Shown here: positions 18,597 to 27,079 of the stretch, one piece after another
How positions within the stretch are numbered: position 1 is the stretch's first letter
Layout of the letters: every line of letters begins with the position of its first letter
NCBI RefSeq assembly: GCF_001403795.1
Contig: NZ_CXSU01000012.1
Span: 247,415 to 311,414, forward strand
DNA length: 64,000 nt
Origin: Jannaschia donghaensis
Lineage (GTDB): Bacteria > Pseudomonadota > Alphaproteobacteria > Rhodobacterales > Rhodobacteraceae
Direction of reading: 5' to 3'
Notes under the pieces: generated by a model
Told to the model about the DNA's origin: nothing
The model's database searches: none
What the model saw: only the letters and a program-made list of their open reading frames with translations
Made by a program: the position numbers and the translations under genes

Positions 18597-18965
18597 TTGG
18601 CACGCATTGCAGGCGTCAACATCCCCACGGGGAAGCGCGTTCCCATCGCGCTGACATATATTACGGGCATTGGTCCATCCAAAGCCAAGGAAATCATCGA
18701 AGCCACCGGCATCGACGGCACCCGTCGCGTGAACGAGCTTTCGGACGCCGAAGTCCTTTCGATCCGGGAATTCATCGACGCCAACGTGACGGTCGAAGGC
18801 GACCTGCGGCGTGAGCGTCAGATGAACGTCAAGCGTCTGATGGACCTGGGCTGCTATCGCGGTCTGCGTCATCGTCGGAACCTGCCCGTTCGCGGTCAGC
18901 GCACCCACACCAACGCACGCACGCGCAAGGGCCCCGCAAAGGCCATTGCCGGCAAAAAGAAATAA
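18597..18965 (+). CDS. rpsM: 30S ribosomal protein S13, TTG start
   Basis: S13 (122 residues) contacts tRNA and S19 in the head. [25 protein letters not shown] is the standard N-terminus and begins directly after a TTG codon at 18597, which has AAGAAGG about 10 bases upstream, so TTG is the start. The longer ATG-like frame from 18531 would add 22 unrelated residues. The C-terminal [15 protein letters not shown] is conserved. Confidence 0.95.
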   Translation: MARIAGVNIPTGKRVPIALTYITGIGPSKAKEIIEATGIDGTRRVNELSDAEVLSIREFIDANVTVEGDLRRERQMNVKRLMDLGCYRGLRHRRNLPVRGQRTHTNARTRKGPAKAIAGKKK

Positions 18966-18978
18966 GGGAGCGTAGACA

Positions 18979-19371
18979 ATGGCACGTGATACCCGTCGCG
19001 CCCCGAAGCGCAAGGAACGCAAGAACATCGCCGCTGGCGTTGCGCATGTGAACTCCTCGTTCAACAACACCAAGATCCTGATCTCGGACGTCCAGGGAAA
19101 TGCGATTTCCTGGTCGTCGGCAGGCACCTGTGGGTTCAAGGGGTCGCGTAAGTCGACGCCGTATGCCGCGCAGATGGCCGCCGAGGATGCCGGCAAGAAG
19201 GCGCAGGAACACGGCATGAAGACCCTTGAGGTCGAAGTGCAGGGCCCCGGTGGCGGTCGCGAAAGCGCGCTGCGTGCCTTGGCCGCCGTCGGTTTGCAGA
19301 TCACCGCGATCCGCGATGTCACGCCGATGGCGCACAACGGTGTTCGCCCGCCGAAGCGCCGCCGCGTCTGA
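18979..19371 (+). CDS. rpsK: 30S ribosomal protein S11
   Basis: S11 (130 residues), platform protein near the mRNA exit. [27 protein letters not shown] and the C-terminal [18 protein letters not shown] are diagnostic. 13 bases after rpsM, with GGGAG as ribosome site. Confidence 0.97.
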   Translation: MARDTRRAPKRKERKNIAAGVAHVNSSFNNTKILISDVQGNAISWSSAGTCGFKGSRKSTPYAAQMAAEDAGKKAQEHGMKTLEVEVQGPGGGRESALRALAAVGLQITAIRDVTPMAHNGVRPPKRRRV

Positions 19372-19489
19372 CGTCGACCCGAAGTATCGGACAGGGGCCA
19401 TTTCGGTGGTCCCTGTCCAAGCCGTTTAATCACCTCGAGTGTCCGCGCCACCCGCCCCGGCGCGAGACGAGAATGGAGGGACAGGGCAA

Positions 19490-20506
19490 ATGATCCACAA
19501 GAATTGGCAAGAGCTTATCAAGCCGTCGCAGCTTGATGTTCGCCCCGGTAACAACCCGGCCCGTCAGGCCACGGTCGTCGCCGAACCGCTGGAACGTGGC
19601 TTCGGCCTGACGATGGGCAATGCCCTGCGTCGCGTTCTGATGTCGTCGCTGCAAGGCGCCGCGATCACCAGCGTCCAGATTGACAACGTCCTGCATGAGT
19701 TCAGTTCGGTTTCCGGTGTGCGTGAAGACGTCACCGACATCGTCCTGAACCTCAAGGGCGTCAGCCTGAAGATGGAAGTCGAGGGGCCCAAGCGCGTCTC
19801 GATTTCGGCCAAGGGTCCGATGGTCGTCACCGCCGGTGACATCAGCGAGACCAACGGCATCGAGGTTCTCAACCGCGACCACGTGATCTGTCACCTGGAC
19901 GACGGTGCCGACCTTTACATGGAGCTGACCGTCAACACCGGTAAGGGCTATGTCTCGGCTGACAAAAACAAGCCAGAGGACGCACCTATCGGTTTGATCC
20001 CGATCGACGCGATCTACTCGCCGGTCAAGAAGGTGTCGTACGAAGTGCAGCCCACCCGCGAGGGCCAGGTTCTGGACTATGACAAGCTGACGCTGAAGCT
20101 GGAGACCGACGGGTCGCTGGCCCCGGACGATGCGGTGGCCTATGCCGCCCGCATTCTGCAGGACCAGTTGCAGATCTTCGTGAACTTCGACGAGCCGGAG
20201 GCCGCGCGCGGTGCCGAAGCGGCGGACGACCTGGAGTTCAACCCGCTGCTGCTCAAGAAGGTCGATGAGCTGGAGCTTTCGGTGCGGTCCGCCAACTGCC
20301 TGAAGAATGACAATATCGTCTATATCGGCGATCTGATCCAGAAGACCGAAGCCGAGATGTTGCGCACGCCGAACTTCGGCCGCAAATCCTTGAACGAGAT
20401 CAAGGAAGTGCTGTCGGGCATGGGTCTGCACCTTGGAATGGACATCGTCGATTGGCCGCCGGAGAACATCGAAGATCTGGCCAAGAAGTTCGAAAACGAA
20501 TTTTGA
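19490..20506 (+). CDS. rpoA: RNA polymerase alpha subunit
   Basis: 338 residues. N-terminal dimerisation domain with [24 protein letters not shown]-terminal domain with [24 protein letters not shown] that contacts UP elements and activators. Start [17 protein letters not shown] at 19490, with GGAGGGACAGGGCAA upstream; the longer frame from 19439 is not conserved. Confidence 0.97.
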   Translation: MIHKNWQELIKPSQLDVRPGNNPARQATVVAEPLERGFGLTMGNALRRVLMSSLQGAAITSVQIDNVLHEFSSVSGVREDVTDIVLNLKGVSLKMEVEGPKRVSISAKGPMVVTAGDISETNGIEVLNRDHVICHLDDGADLYMELTVNTGKGYVSADKNKPEDAPIGLIPIDAIYSPVKKVSYEVQPTREGQVLDYDKLTLKLETDGSLAPDDAVAYAARILQDQLQIFVNFDEPEAARGAEAADDLEFNPLLLKKVDELELSVRSANCLKNDNIVYIGDLIQKTEAEMLRTPNFGRKSLNEIKEVLSGMGLHLGMDIVDWPPENIEDLAKKFENEF

Positions 20507-20512
20507 GCAATA

Positions 20513-20541
20513 CGCCCCGGCCTTCGGGCCGGGGCGGTTCC
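20513..20541 (+). terminator. Hairpin with UUCG loop between rpoA and rplQ
   Basis: CGCCCCGGCC-TTCG-GGCCGGGGCG is a perfect 10-bp stem 6 bases after the rpoA stop, followed by GTTCC. No U-tract, so it may attenuate or stabilise the rpoA mRNA 3' end rather than fully terminate. Confidence 0.6.
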
Positions 20542-20645
20542 ACAAATGCCCGCATCTGGCGGGGACTACTCGGGCACACGCCCCAAGGTGAGGGATCCGC
20601 CACGCATGGATCCCCGGACAAAGTAAAACATAACGGAGAAGAAAC

Positions 20646-21065
20646 ATGCGCCACGCCCGTGGATACCGCCGCCTGAATCGCACACACGAACACCGCAAGT
20701 CGTTGTTCAAGAACATGGCCGCCTCGCTGATCGAGCACGAGCAGATCAAGACGACCGTGCCCAAAGCCAAAGAACTGCGCCCCATCGTCGAGAAGATGGT
20801 GACGCTGGCCCGTCGCGGCGACCTGCACGCCCGTCGCTTGCTGGCATCGCGCCTGCATGATGACGCCGCCGTCCAGAAACTGATCGACGTTCTGGCCCCG
20901 CGCTACGCTGACCGCACCGGTGGCTATGTCCGCATCATGAAAGCTGGCTTCCGCTACGGCGATATGGCCCCGATGGCGATCATCGAATTCGTCGAGCGTG
21001 ACGTCGATGCGAAAGGTGCCGCAGACCGCGCGCGTCTGGAAGCGGAAGACGCCGCCGAAGCGTAA
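20646..21065 (+). CDS. rplQ: 50S ribosomal protein L17
   Basis: L17 (139 residues) lies at the tunnel exit. [46 protein letters not shown]-type opening is unmistakable. ACGGAGAAGAAAC provides the ribosome site. Last gene of the alpha operon. Confidence 0.97.
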   Translation: MRHARGYRRLNRTHEHRKSLFKNMAASLIEHEQIKTTVPKAKELRPIVEKMVTLARRGDLHARRLLASRLHDDAAVQKLIDVLAPRYADRTGGYVRIMKAGFRYGDMAPMAIIEFVERDVDAKGAADRARLEAEDAAEA

Positions 21066-21087
21066 GAACGCTTTCCCGATCGATCAG

Positions 21088-21115
21088 GACGCCCTGCCCG
21101 ATCCGGCGGGGCGTC
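21088..21115 (+). terminator. Weak hairpin after rplQ
   Basis: GACGCCC pairs with GGGCGTC over a 14-base loop that can itself form a small stem. There is no U run. Possible end of the alpha operon transcript. The region 21116-21375 holds the luxR promoter area and no gene. Confidence 0.4.
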
Positions 21116-21272
21116 TACCGTTGCGGTCCTAGGGACCCACGGCCCCACGCAGCCCGAGTCCGAAGGTGAGACATCCTGACGCAGGACAGACGGGTCGCGC
21201 GCGATATGTTGTATCGCTGTAGTCAGCGTCGCGAGACGTGGTGAGTGTGTTAAAATCGTTTGTATCTGATGA

Positions 21273-21294
21273 ACCTGACGAATTTCGATCAGGT
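21273..21294 (+). promoter_or_regulatory. Lux-box-like inverted repeat upstream of luxR
   Basis: ACCTGA and TCAGGT form perfect 6-base arms around CGAATTTCGA, itself largely symmetric (CGAA/TTCG). The arms match the ACCTG...CAGGT ends of known LuxR-type operators, but the spacing is two bases longer than the usual 20-bp box. It lies 81 bases ahead of the luxR start in an AT-rich stretch, suitable for autoregulation. A smaller symmetric site CGCTG-TAGT-CAGCG is at 21215-21228. Confidence 0.5.
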
Positions 21295-21375
21295 ATTCAC
21301 GATGTGTTAACCTTTATGGCGGCCAACTGATCTGAACGCGGTTGACGCGAATTTTGCCACTCTGTCTAAAAAGAT

Positions 21376-21990
21376 ATGTCTGAAAGACGCCGCCTCATGG
21401 TCAGGTACCTGCAAAACCTCGAAGCCTTGGCCCCCGGCGGATATTCCGCCGGCGTTCATATACGGTTCGCTTCGCCGCTTTACATGCGCAGCACCTATCC
21501 GGTTGCTTGGCAGGAGCTGTATGCCGCCAACAATTACGCGTTGCGCGACCCGCTTGTCTTCTGGGGCATCAGCAAGACGGGCGTCATCCGCTGGAGCGAA
21601 ATCAACCTGCCCGATCCGTTTGGCGTCATGGCAAAGGCCGCCGATCATGGTCTGACCTACGGGGCCGTTGCATCCTGTGGCAAGATCACCTCGCGGACCA
21701 TCGTCGGCATGTCGCGGGACGATCGGGAATACAACGACGCGGAGATGCAGGAGCTTTCGGCGATTGCCGATGCGCTGCACGAGGTGACGGAGCCGCCGAC
21801 AGATCTGACACCCGCGATGGTCGAGGCATTGCGACTGGTCGGGCGCGGGTTCCGCCACACGGCCGCCGCGGCGGAACTTGGAATTTCGGAAAGCGCGTTC
21901 AAGGCGCGCCTTTCGGCCACCCGGGAACGCCTGGGTGCAAAGACCACGGCCGAGGCACTAAGAATGGCGAGAGAGTTCAGGCTGATATAA
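21376..21990 (+). CDS. luxR: LuxR-family quorum-sensing transcriptional regulator
   Basis: 204 residues with an N-terminal autoinducer-binding domain and a C-terminal LuxR-type helix-turn-helix (about residues 144-200, VGRGFRHTAAAAELGISESAFKARLSATRERLGAKTTAEA). The ligand pocket residues known from TraR/LuxR are present: Trp45, Tyr49, Asp58 (RDP) and Trp73. It should bind an acyl-homoserine lactone and act on the adjacent luxI and other targets. The gene is 77 bases upstream of luxI on the same strand. An internal ATG at codon 8 could be an alternative start. Confidence 0.92.
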   Translation: MSERRRLMVRYLQNLEALAPGGYSAGVHIRFASPLYMRSTYPVAWQELYAANNYALRDPLVFWGISKTGVIRWSEINLPDPFGVMAKAADHGLTYGAVASCGKITSRTIVGMSRDDREYNDAEMQELSAIADALHEVTEPPTDLTPAMVEALRLVGRGFRHTAAAAELGISESAFKARLSATRERLGAKTTAEALRMAREFRLI

Positions 21991-22067
21991 CCCCGGCCCT
22001 CATCCCACATTGCGAGCATTCCACGGTCCCTGGTGTCAATGACAACCGGCAGAGGAAGAATTCCCTA

Positions 22068-22655
22068 ATGCAAGTGACAACACTCTCGTTTCAGAACATC
22101 CACACCCATGGCTCGCTCTTCACGGACCTCTTACGGGCCCGCCATCGGACCTTCATCGAACAGGCCCAGTGGGACCTGCCGCAGGCTGACGGCATGGAGT
22201 TCGATCAATACGACACCCCCGCAAGTCGGTGGGTCGCGGTTCACGAATACGGTCGTATCCTGGCCGGCGTCCGGCTGACGCCGACCACCCATCGTTGTGG
22301 TATCTACAGCTACATGATCCGCGATGCGCAGAAGGGTTTGCTCGACACGATCCCGACAAACCTCCTGAATGAGGAGGCGCCGGTGGCGGCTCATATCTGG
22401 GAATCGAGCCGTGTCTTCGTCTGCGACGACGTGCCGGCCAAGATTCGGATGCGTGTGCAGATGCAGCTGATCGCCGAGATGGTCCGCGCGGGCCGCGAAG
22501 TCGGCGCGACATCGGTTTTGGGTCTGATCCCGGCGACGTCGCCCCGTCTGGCCCGTCGTGTGGGTCTCGACTGTGTCGCGGCCGGTCCCGTCCTCGATAT
22601 CGGCGGTTCGGCCTCGGTCTGCGTGAACATCTCGATGGCGACCAAGATGCACTGA
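22068..22655 (+). CDS. luxI: Acyl-homoserine-lactone synthase
   Basis: 195 residues. Makes an AHL signal from S-adenosylmethionine and an acyl carrier protein substrate. All family-invariant residues are present: Arg25, Phe29, Trp35, Asp46, Asp49, Arg69, Glu112 and Arg115 (ESSRVFV). Ribosome site GAGGAAG. Located downstream of luxR in the same direction, a common LuxR-LuxI arrangement. Acyl chain length cannot be predicted. Confidence 0.95.
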   Translation: MQVTTLSFQNIHTHGSLFTDLLRARHRTFIEQAQWDLPQADGMEFDQYDTPASRWVAVHEYGRILAGVRLTPTTHRCGIYSYMIRDAQKGLLDTIPTNLLNEEAPVAAHIWESSRVFVCDDVPAKIRMRVQMQLIAEMVRAGREVGATSVLGLIPATSPRLARRVGLDCVAAGPVLDIGGSASVCVNISMATKMH

Positions 22656-22726
22656 CGCGGGCACCCGACCTGCAACATCCGAAGGGGCGACTTTATCAAC
22701 CGCCCCTTCGGCCCTACATCTGCCCC

Positions 22727-24052
22727 ATGGCAGACCTCTTCGACAGCGGCACACCCGCATCGCCCCAAACAACCGACGCTGCGGCGCGACCCGGACCCTT
22801 GGCCGACAGGCTGCGTCCCGCGACGTTGCAGGACGTGATCGGGCAAAGGCATCTTCTGGGTCCCGACGGCGCGTTGACGGTCATGTTGTCCGGCGCGATG
22901 CCGAGCCTGATCCTTTGGGGGCCTCCGGGCGTTGGCAAGACGACCATCGCACGCTTGCTGGCCGATCGTACCGGACTGCACTTTGTGCAGATCAGCGCGA
23001 TTTTCACCGGCGTGGCCGATCTGCGCAAGGTGTTCGAGACGGCACGCAATCGCCGCGCCAATGGCAAGGGAACGCTTCTCTTTGTCGATGAGATTCACCG
23101 GTTCAACAAAGCGCAGCAGGACAGCTTCCTGCCGCATATGGAGGATGGAACGATCACCCTTGTGGGGGCGACGACCGAAAATCCGTCATTCGAGTTGAAT
23201 GCCGCCGTGATGAGCCGGGCGCAGGTTCTGACGCTGCAACGCCTGACGCTTCGCGACATGGAGTTGATGACGCAGCGGGCCGAGAAAGAATTGGGCGCGA
23301 AACTGCGCCTTGATGGCGAGGCGCGCGAGGCCTTGCAGGAGATGGCCGATGGCGACGGGCGCGCGCTTTTGAACCTCGTGGAGCAGGTGGCAGCCTGGGG
23401 CGCGACCGAAACGATCGACCGCGATACGCTGGCCAAGCGCCTGCAACGTCGAGCGGCTCAATACGACAAGTCGGGCGATGCGCATTACAACCTGATCTCG
23501 GCGCTGCACAAATCCGTGCGCGGCAGCGATCCTGACGCCGCGCTCTATTGGTTGGGTCGGATGCTGAAGGGCGGAGAGGATCCCCGCTACCTGATGCGGC
23601 GGATCACGCGGATGGCGGTGGAGGACATCGGTCTGGCCGACCCGCAGGCGCAGGCGTTCTGCCTTCAGGCCTGGGAGACCTACGAAAGGCTCGGTTCTCC
23701 CGAAGGGGAACAATCCTTGGGCAACGCGGTGGTCTATCTTGCCCTCGCCCCGAAATCGAATGCGGGCTACGTCGCATTCAAGGCGGCGATGAAACAGGCC
23801 GGGGAAACCGGGTCCGAACCGCCGCCCAAACATATCCTGAACGCCGCCACGTCCTTCATGAAATCGGAAGGCTATGGCGCGGGCTATGCCTACGACCACG
23901 ATCAGGCGGATGGATTTTCTGGCCAGAACTACTTCCCCGACGACATGAAACGTCCCGTCTACTATGTGCCGGTCGACCGTGGGTTCGAGCGGGAGTTGGG
24001 ACGCCGCGTCGACTGGCTGGTAGAGCAGCGGGCAAAGCGCGGCAAAGGTTGA
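22727..24052 (+). CDS. rarA: Replication-associated recombination ATPase RarA (MgsA)
   Basis: AAA+ ATPase, 441 residues, acting at stalled replication forks. Walker A GPPGVGKT at 65-72, Walker B LLFVDEIHRFNKAQQD at about 117-132, then GATTENPSFELN (sensor 1 region). The C-terminal half carries the tetramerisation domain with HYNLISALHKSVRGSDPDAALYWL. Starts at MADLFDSGTP, which resembles other alphaproteobacterial RarA N-termini. Confidence 0.96.
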   Translation: MADLFDSGTPASPQTTDAAARPGPLADRLRPATLQDVIGQRHLLGPDGALTVMLSGAMPSLILWGPPGVGKTTIARLLADRTGLHFVQISAIFTGVADLRKVFETARNRRANGKGTLLFVDEIHRFNKAQQDSFLPHMEDGTITLVGATTENPSFELNAAVMSRAQVLTLQRLTLRDMELMTQRAEKELGAKLRLDGEAREALQEMADGDGRALLNLVEQVAAWGATETIDRDTLAKRLQRRAAQYDKSGDAHYNLISALHKSVRGSDPDAALYWLGRMLKGGEDPRYLMRRITRMAVEDIGLADPQAQAFCLQAWETYERLGSPEGEQSLGNAVVYLALAPKSNAGYVAFKAAMKQAGETGSEPPPKHILNAATSFMKSEGYGAGYAYDHDQADGFSGQNYFPDDMKRPVYYVPVDRGFERELGRRVDWLVEQRAKRGKG

Positions 24053-24083
24053 CTCGGTCGCCAAGGCGGCAGACAGGACCGCG

Positions 24084-24449
24084 ATGACGTTTCCCCTGAT
24101 CTCCGTGGCGCTGGGCGGTGCTTTGGGCGCGGTGTTGCGCTTCGTGCTGGCGTCGGCTTTGATGCGCGACGGATTTCCCGTGGCGATCCTGACGGTAAAT
24201 GTGCTGGGTAGTTTTTCGATGGGTCTGGCGGCGGTTCTGCTGGGCAAGGCCGGTCTTGCCAATGTGCAGCCGTTTTTGTTGACCGGTGTGTTGGGTGGGT
24301 TTACGACCTTCTCTGCATTTTCGCTCGAGACGCTGACCCTGATCGAACGGGGCACGGTCGGGCAGGCGGTATTTTATGTATGTCTTTCGGTCGGCCTGTC
24401 GCTGGTGGCGGTGGCACTCGGCCTTTTCATTGCAAGGAGCCTGCTATGA
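24084..24449 (+). CDS. crcB: Fluoride ion channel CrcB/Fluc
   Basis: 121 residues with four predicted membrane helices; GGALGAVLRF, the NVLGSFSMG motif and GGFTTFSAFSLE are Fluc hallmarks (Asn in helix 2, Phe-box and the central sodium-site TTFS). Dual-topology dimers export fluoride. I saw no fluoride riboswitch in the short gap after rarA. Its stop overlaps the next start. Confidence 0.95.
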   Translation: MTFPLISVALGGALGAVLRFVLASALMRDGFPVAILTVNVLGSFSMGLAAVLLGKAGLANVQPFLLTGVLGGFTTFSAFSLETLTLIERGTVGQAVFYVCLSVGLSLVAVALGLFIARSLL

Positions 24450-25489
24450 GCGGCGTCCAGACCATCACAGTCGCATCCGGTGAGGGCGAGCAGCGGCTCG
24501 ACCGCTGGCTCAAGCGGCGCTTTCCGCAACTCAACCAAGGCAACGTCGAGAAGGCGTGCCGTAAGGGCGACATCCGCGTCGACGGGGGGCGGGTCAAGGC
24601 GAACACGCGCGTGCAGGAAGGGCAGGAGGTGCGCGTTCCGCCGCTGCCCGAAAGCCGTGCGCCGGCCGCCCCTCGACGCGACAAGGTGAGTGCCGCCGAC
24701 GCAGAGATGATCCGGTCGTGCGTGATCTACCGCGACGAGCATCTGATTGCGCTGAACAAACCGCCGGGCCTCGCGTCGCAGGGCGGATCGGGTCAGACGC
24801 GTCACGTCGACGGGTTGGGCGATGCCCTTCGCTTCGACAGCGACGAGCAACCCCGGCTTGTGCACCGTCTGGACAAAGACACGTCTGGCATCATGCTGAT
24901 GGCGCGCAACCGGTTGACGGCTGTGCAATTGTCCGAGGCGTTTCGCGATCACGACACGCGCAAGATATACTGGGCCGCCGTCGCGGGCACCCCGCATCCG
25001 CGCATGGGCACGATCCGCTACGGTCTGGTGAAATCGGGCGGCGGCGGGGACGGGGGCGAGAAGATGCGCGTCGTCCACCCCGATGAGATCGACGAGATCA
25101 AGGGGGCCAAGCGCGCCACGTCCGATTACGCGGTGCTCGACACGCTGGGGTCGCGCGGGGCCTGGGTCGCCTTGGTGCCCGTGACCGGACGCACGCATCA
25201 GCTGCGCGTCCATATGGCCGAGATGGGTCATCCGATCGTCGGCGACGGCAAATATGGTGGATCGAGCCAGGAAAATGCGGGCGACGGCTGGGGGGCCAGC
25301 TTTGGCGGAGAGATCAGCCGCAAGCTGCACCTGCACGCCCGGTCCCTGTCGCTGACCCATCCGATGACGGGCGCGCGGCTGCAGCTGACCGCTCCGTTGC
25401 CCGATCACATGCAGCGGACATGGAAGATGCTGGGCTGGGATGGGCTGGACGTGCCGGTCGATCCTTTCGCGGAGGACGACCTTGGCTGA
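24446..25489 (+). CDS. rluC: RluA-family 23S rRNA pseudouridine synthase (RluC-like)
   Basis: 347 residues: N-terminal S4 RNA-binding domain (about residues 16-65, RLDRWLKRRFPQLNQGNVEKACRKGDIRVDG) and a catalytic domain with HRLDKDTSG at 140-148, Asp143 being the nucleophile. GRTHQLRVHMAEMGHPIVGD is the second family motif. Probably modifies 23S rRNA. Start at 24446 shares ATGA with the crcB stop. Confidence 0.92.
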   Translation: MSGVQTITVASGEGEQRLDRWLKRRFPQLNQGNVEKACRKGDIRVDGGRVKANTRVQEGQEVRVPPLPESRAPAAPRRDKVSAADAEMIRSCVIYRDEHLIALNKPPGLASQGGSGQTRHVDGLGDALRFDSDEQPRLVHRLDKDTSGIMLMARNRLTAVQLSEAFRDHDTRKIYWAAVAGTPHPRMGTIRYGLVKSGGGGDGGEKMRVVHPDEIDEIKGAKRATSDYAVLDTLGSRGAWVALVPVTGRTHQLRVHMAEMGHPIVGDGKYGGSSQENAGDGWGASFGGEISRKLHLHARSLSLTHPMTGARLQLTAPLPDHMQRTWKMLGWDGLDVPVDPFAEDDLG

Positions 25490-26144
25490 TCTGCTCGTCC
25501 TGTTCGACGTCGACGGCACGCTGGTGGATGCCGACGCTCAGATCGCCGAGACGTTGCGGGACGCCTGTCTTGCCGCCGGACACGAAGCGCCGGACGCGTC
25601 TGCGGTCAAGGCGACGATCGGTTTGTCCCTTCCCGAAATGGTCGCGGCCCTGATGCCGATGGTCGACGCAGATGGGCGCGACAGGATCATCAGTGGATAT
25701 CGTCTGCGCTTTGCCGACAGTCTGGAGCGGCTGTCCGAACCGCCCATGTTCGACGGGGCCGAATCCACCCTGCGCCGGCTGGGCCGCGACGGCATCGCTT
25801 TGGGTCTGGCGACGGGGCGGTCGCGGTTGGGCGTGGATCACCTGCTGAACGCGATGGAATGGCGCGATGTTTTCGCCACCGTCCAATGCGCGCAGGACAA
25901 TCCGTCGAAACCCGATCCGACCATGCTGCACAGGGCGATGCAGGCGACGGGCCATCCGCCCGAGCGGACGGTATTCGTCGGCGACACGACATTCGATATG
26001 GAAATGGGGTCGGCCGCCGGGGTGACGACGCTGGGCGTGGCCTGGGGCTATCACCCCGTCGACGCCCTGCGCGGCGCGGGGGCGGGTTTGATCGTGCCGG
26101 ACTTCGCCGCAATGATCACGGAAATCGAGAGGATGCCGCGATGA
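25482..26144 (+). CDS. HAD-family phosphatase (phosphoglycolate phosphatase-like), TTG start
   Basis: 220 residues. HAD motifs: DVDGT at residues 9-13 (nucleophile Asp9), LATGRSR region (motif II), Lys in NPSKPDPTML (motif III) and VGDTTFDMEMG (motif IV). A small alpha-helical cap makes it subfamily IA. The start is a TTG at 25482, with GGAGGACG 4-11 bases upstream; the only other in-frame starts lie further inside rluC. Overlaps rluC by 8 bases and the next gene by 4. Substrate not determined. Confidence 0.88.
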   Translation: MADLLVLFDVDGTLVDADAQIAETLRDACLAAGHEAPDASAVKATIGLSLPEMVAALMPMVDADGRDRIISGYRLRFADSLERLSEPPMFDGAESTLRRLGRDGIALGLATGRSRLGVDHLLNAMEWRDVFATVQCAQDNPSKPDPTMLHRAMQATGHPPERTVFVGDTTFDMEMGSAAGVTTLGVAWGYHPVDALRGAGAGLIVPDFAAMITEIERMPR

Positions 26145-26851
26145 GCGAGTGGAAGGCCAAGCGGTTCTGGAAGGGTGCGTCGGTCGAGGCGCTGGACCAG
26201 GGGTTTACCGTGACGCTTGACGGTCGGCCGGTGCGCACGCCGCTCAAGACGCTGATCGCGATGCCGTCCCGCGCCTTGGCCGATGGCGTCGCGGCGGAGT
26301 GGGACGCACAACCGGAGGTGATCGACCCGATGTCGATGCCCCTGACGCGCGCGGTGAACGCGACGCTCGATAAGGTGGTGCCCCAGCGGGCGGACGTCGC
26401 GGCGAACCTGGCCGAATACGGCGGCACCGACCTTCTGTGTTACCGGGCAACGGATCCCGAAACGCTGATCGCGCGGCAGGCGGCGGCCTGGGATCCGATG
26501 CTTGACTGGGCCGCCACTGCCCTTGGTGCGCCCCTCAAGGTGACGCAAGGTATCATGCATGTGCCGCAGCCGACGGCCTCCATCGTCGCGTTGCGCACGC
26601 GGGTCGACGCGATGACGGCCTGGCAACTGACCGCCCTGTCGGAATTCGTGACGCTCTCGGGCAGTCTGATCCTGGCGCTGGCGGCGATGGAGGGGCGCGA
26701 TCCTGATGATCTTTGGCCGCTGAGCCGGATCGACGAGGACTGGCAGGCCGAGCAATGGGGCGAAGACGAGGAAGAGGCCGCCCGCATCGCCGTCAAACGT
26801 GGTGCTTTCGCACAGGCAGGCCGTTTTCTGGAACTTCTGAGCGCTGATTGA
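26141..26851 (+). CDS. ATP12-family F1-ATPase assembly chaperone
   Basis: 236 residues. The family is known from mitochondria and alphaproteobacteria and binds the F1 alpha subunit during assembly. WKAKRFWKGASVE, FTVTLDGRPVRTPLKTL, EWDAQPEVIDPMSMPLTRAVNATLDKV and YRATDPETLIARQAAAWDP are conserved. ATGA overlap with the HAD gene puts crcB-rluC-HAD-atp12 in one operon. Confidence 0.93.
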   Translation: MSEWKAKRFWKGASVEALDQGFTVTLDGRPVRTPLKTLIAMPSRALADGVAAEWDAQPEVIDPMSMPLTRAVNATLDKVVPQRADVAANLAEYGGTDLLCYRATDPETLIARQAAAWDPMLDWAATALGAPLKVTQGIMHVPQPTASIVALRTRVDAMTAWQLTALSEFVTLSGSLILALAAMEGRDPDDLWPLSRIDEDWQAEQWGEDEEEAARIAVKRGAFAQAGRFLELLSAD

Positions 26852-26973
26852 GACATGCAACGCACGCCGGACAAGCATAACCCCCGAGTCAACTGTTTAA
26901 ACCTTGAGCAGATGCACGGTTTGGCAGCATGCTCCCTTGACCTTCGGCGGTGGTTCTAGTCTCTTTTGGCGCA

Positions 26974-26995
26974 GTGAGGGGGGTATGTTCCTCAC
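26974..26995. promoter_or_regulatory. Inverted repeat in the aapJ promoter region
   Basis: GTGAGG and CCTCAC form 6-base arms around GGGGTATGTT, which contains a possible -10 hexamer TATGTT. The site lies about 90 bases upstream of aapJ and could be an operator for amino-acid or nitrogen control. Motif-only evidence. Confidence 0.35.
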
Positions 26996-27079
26996 GTTAA
27001 AACGAGCCGCACCGATCAACGGGGCGGTACCGCCGGGTCGAACCTGATCCGCGCGGTTACATCAGGAAGAGGTAACTCA

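Noticed and set aside
20646-21065. Absence of rpmJ, infA and tuf from the ribosomal cluster as evidence of gene loss
   Set aside because: These genes commonly lie elsewhere in Rhodobacterales, and one window cannot show absence from the genome.
22031-22047. Near-palindrome GGTGTCAATGACAACC between luxR and luxI as the luxI operator
   Set aside because: It lies only about 20 bases before the luxI start, too close for a promoter-proximal operator, and the symmetry is imperfect.
24053-24083. Fluoride riboswitch ahead of crcB
   Set aside because: Only 31 bases separate rarA and crcB, too short for the motif, and no GGNGATGG...CTGATG pattern is present.
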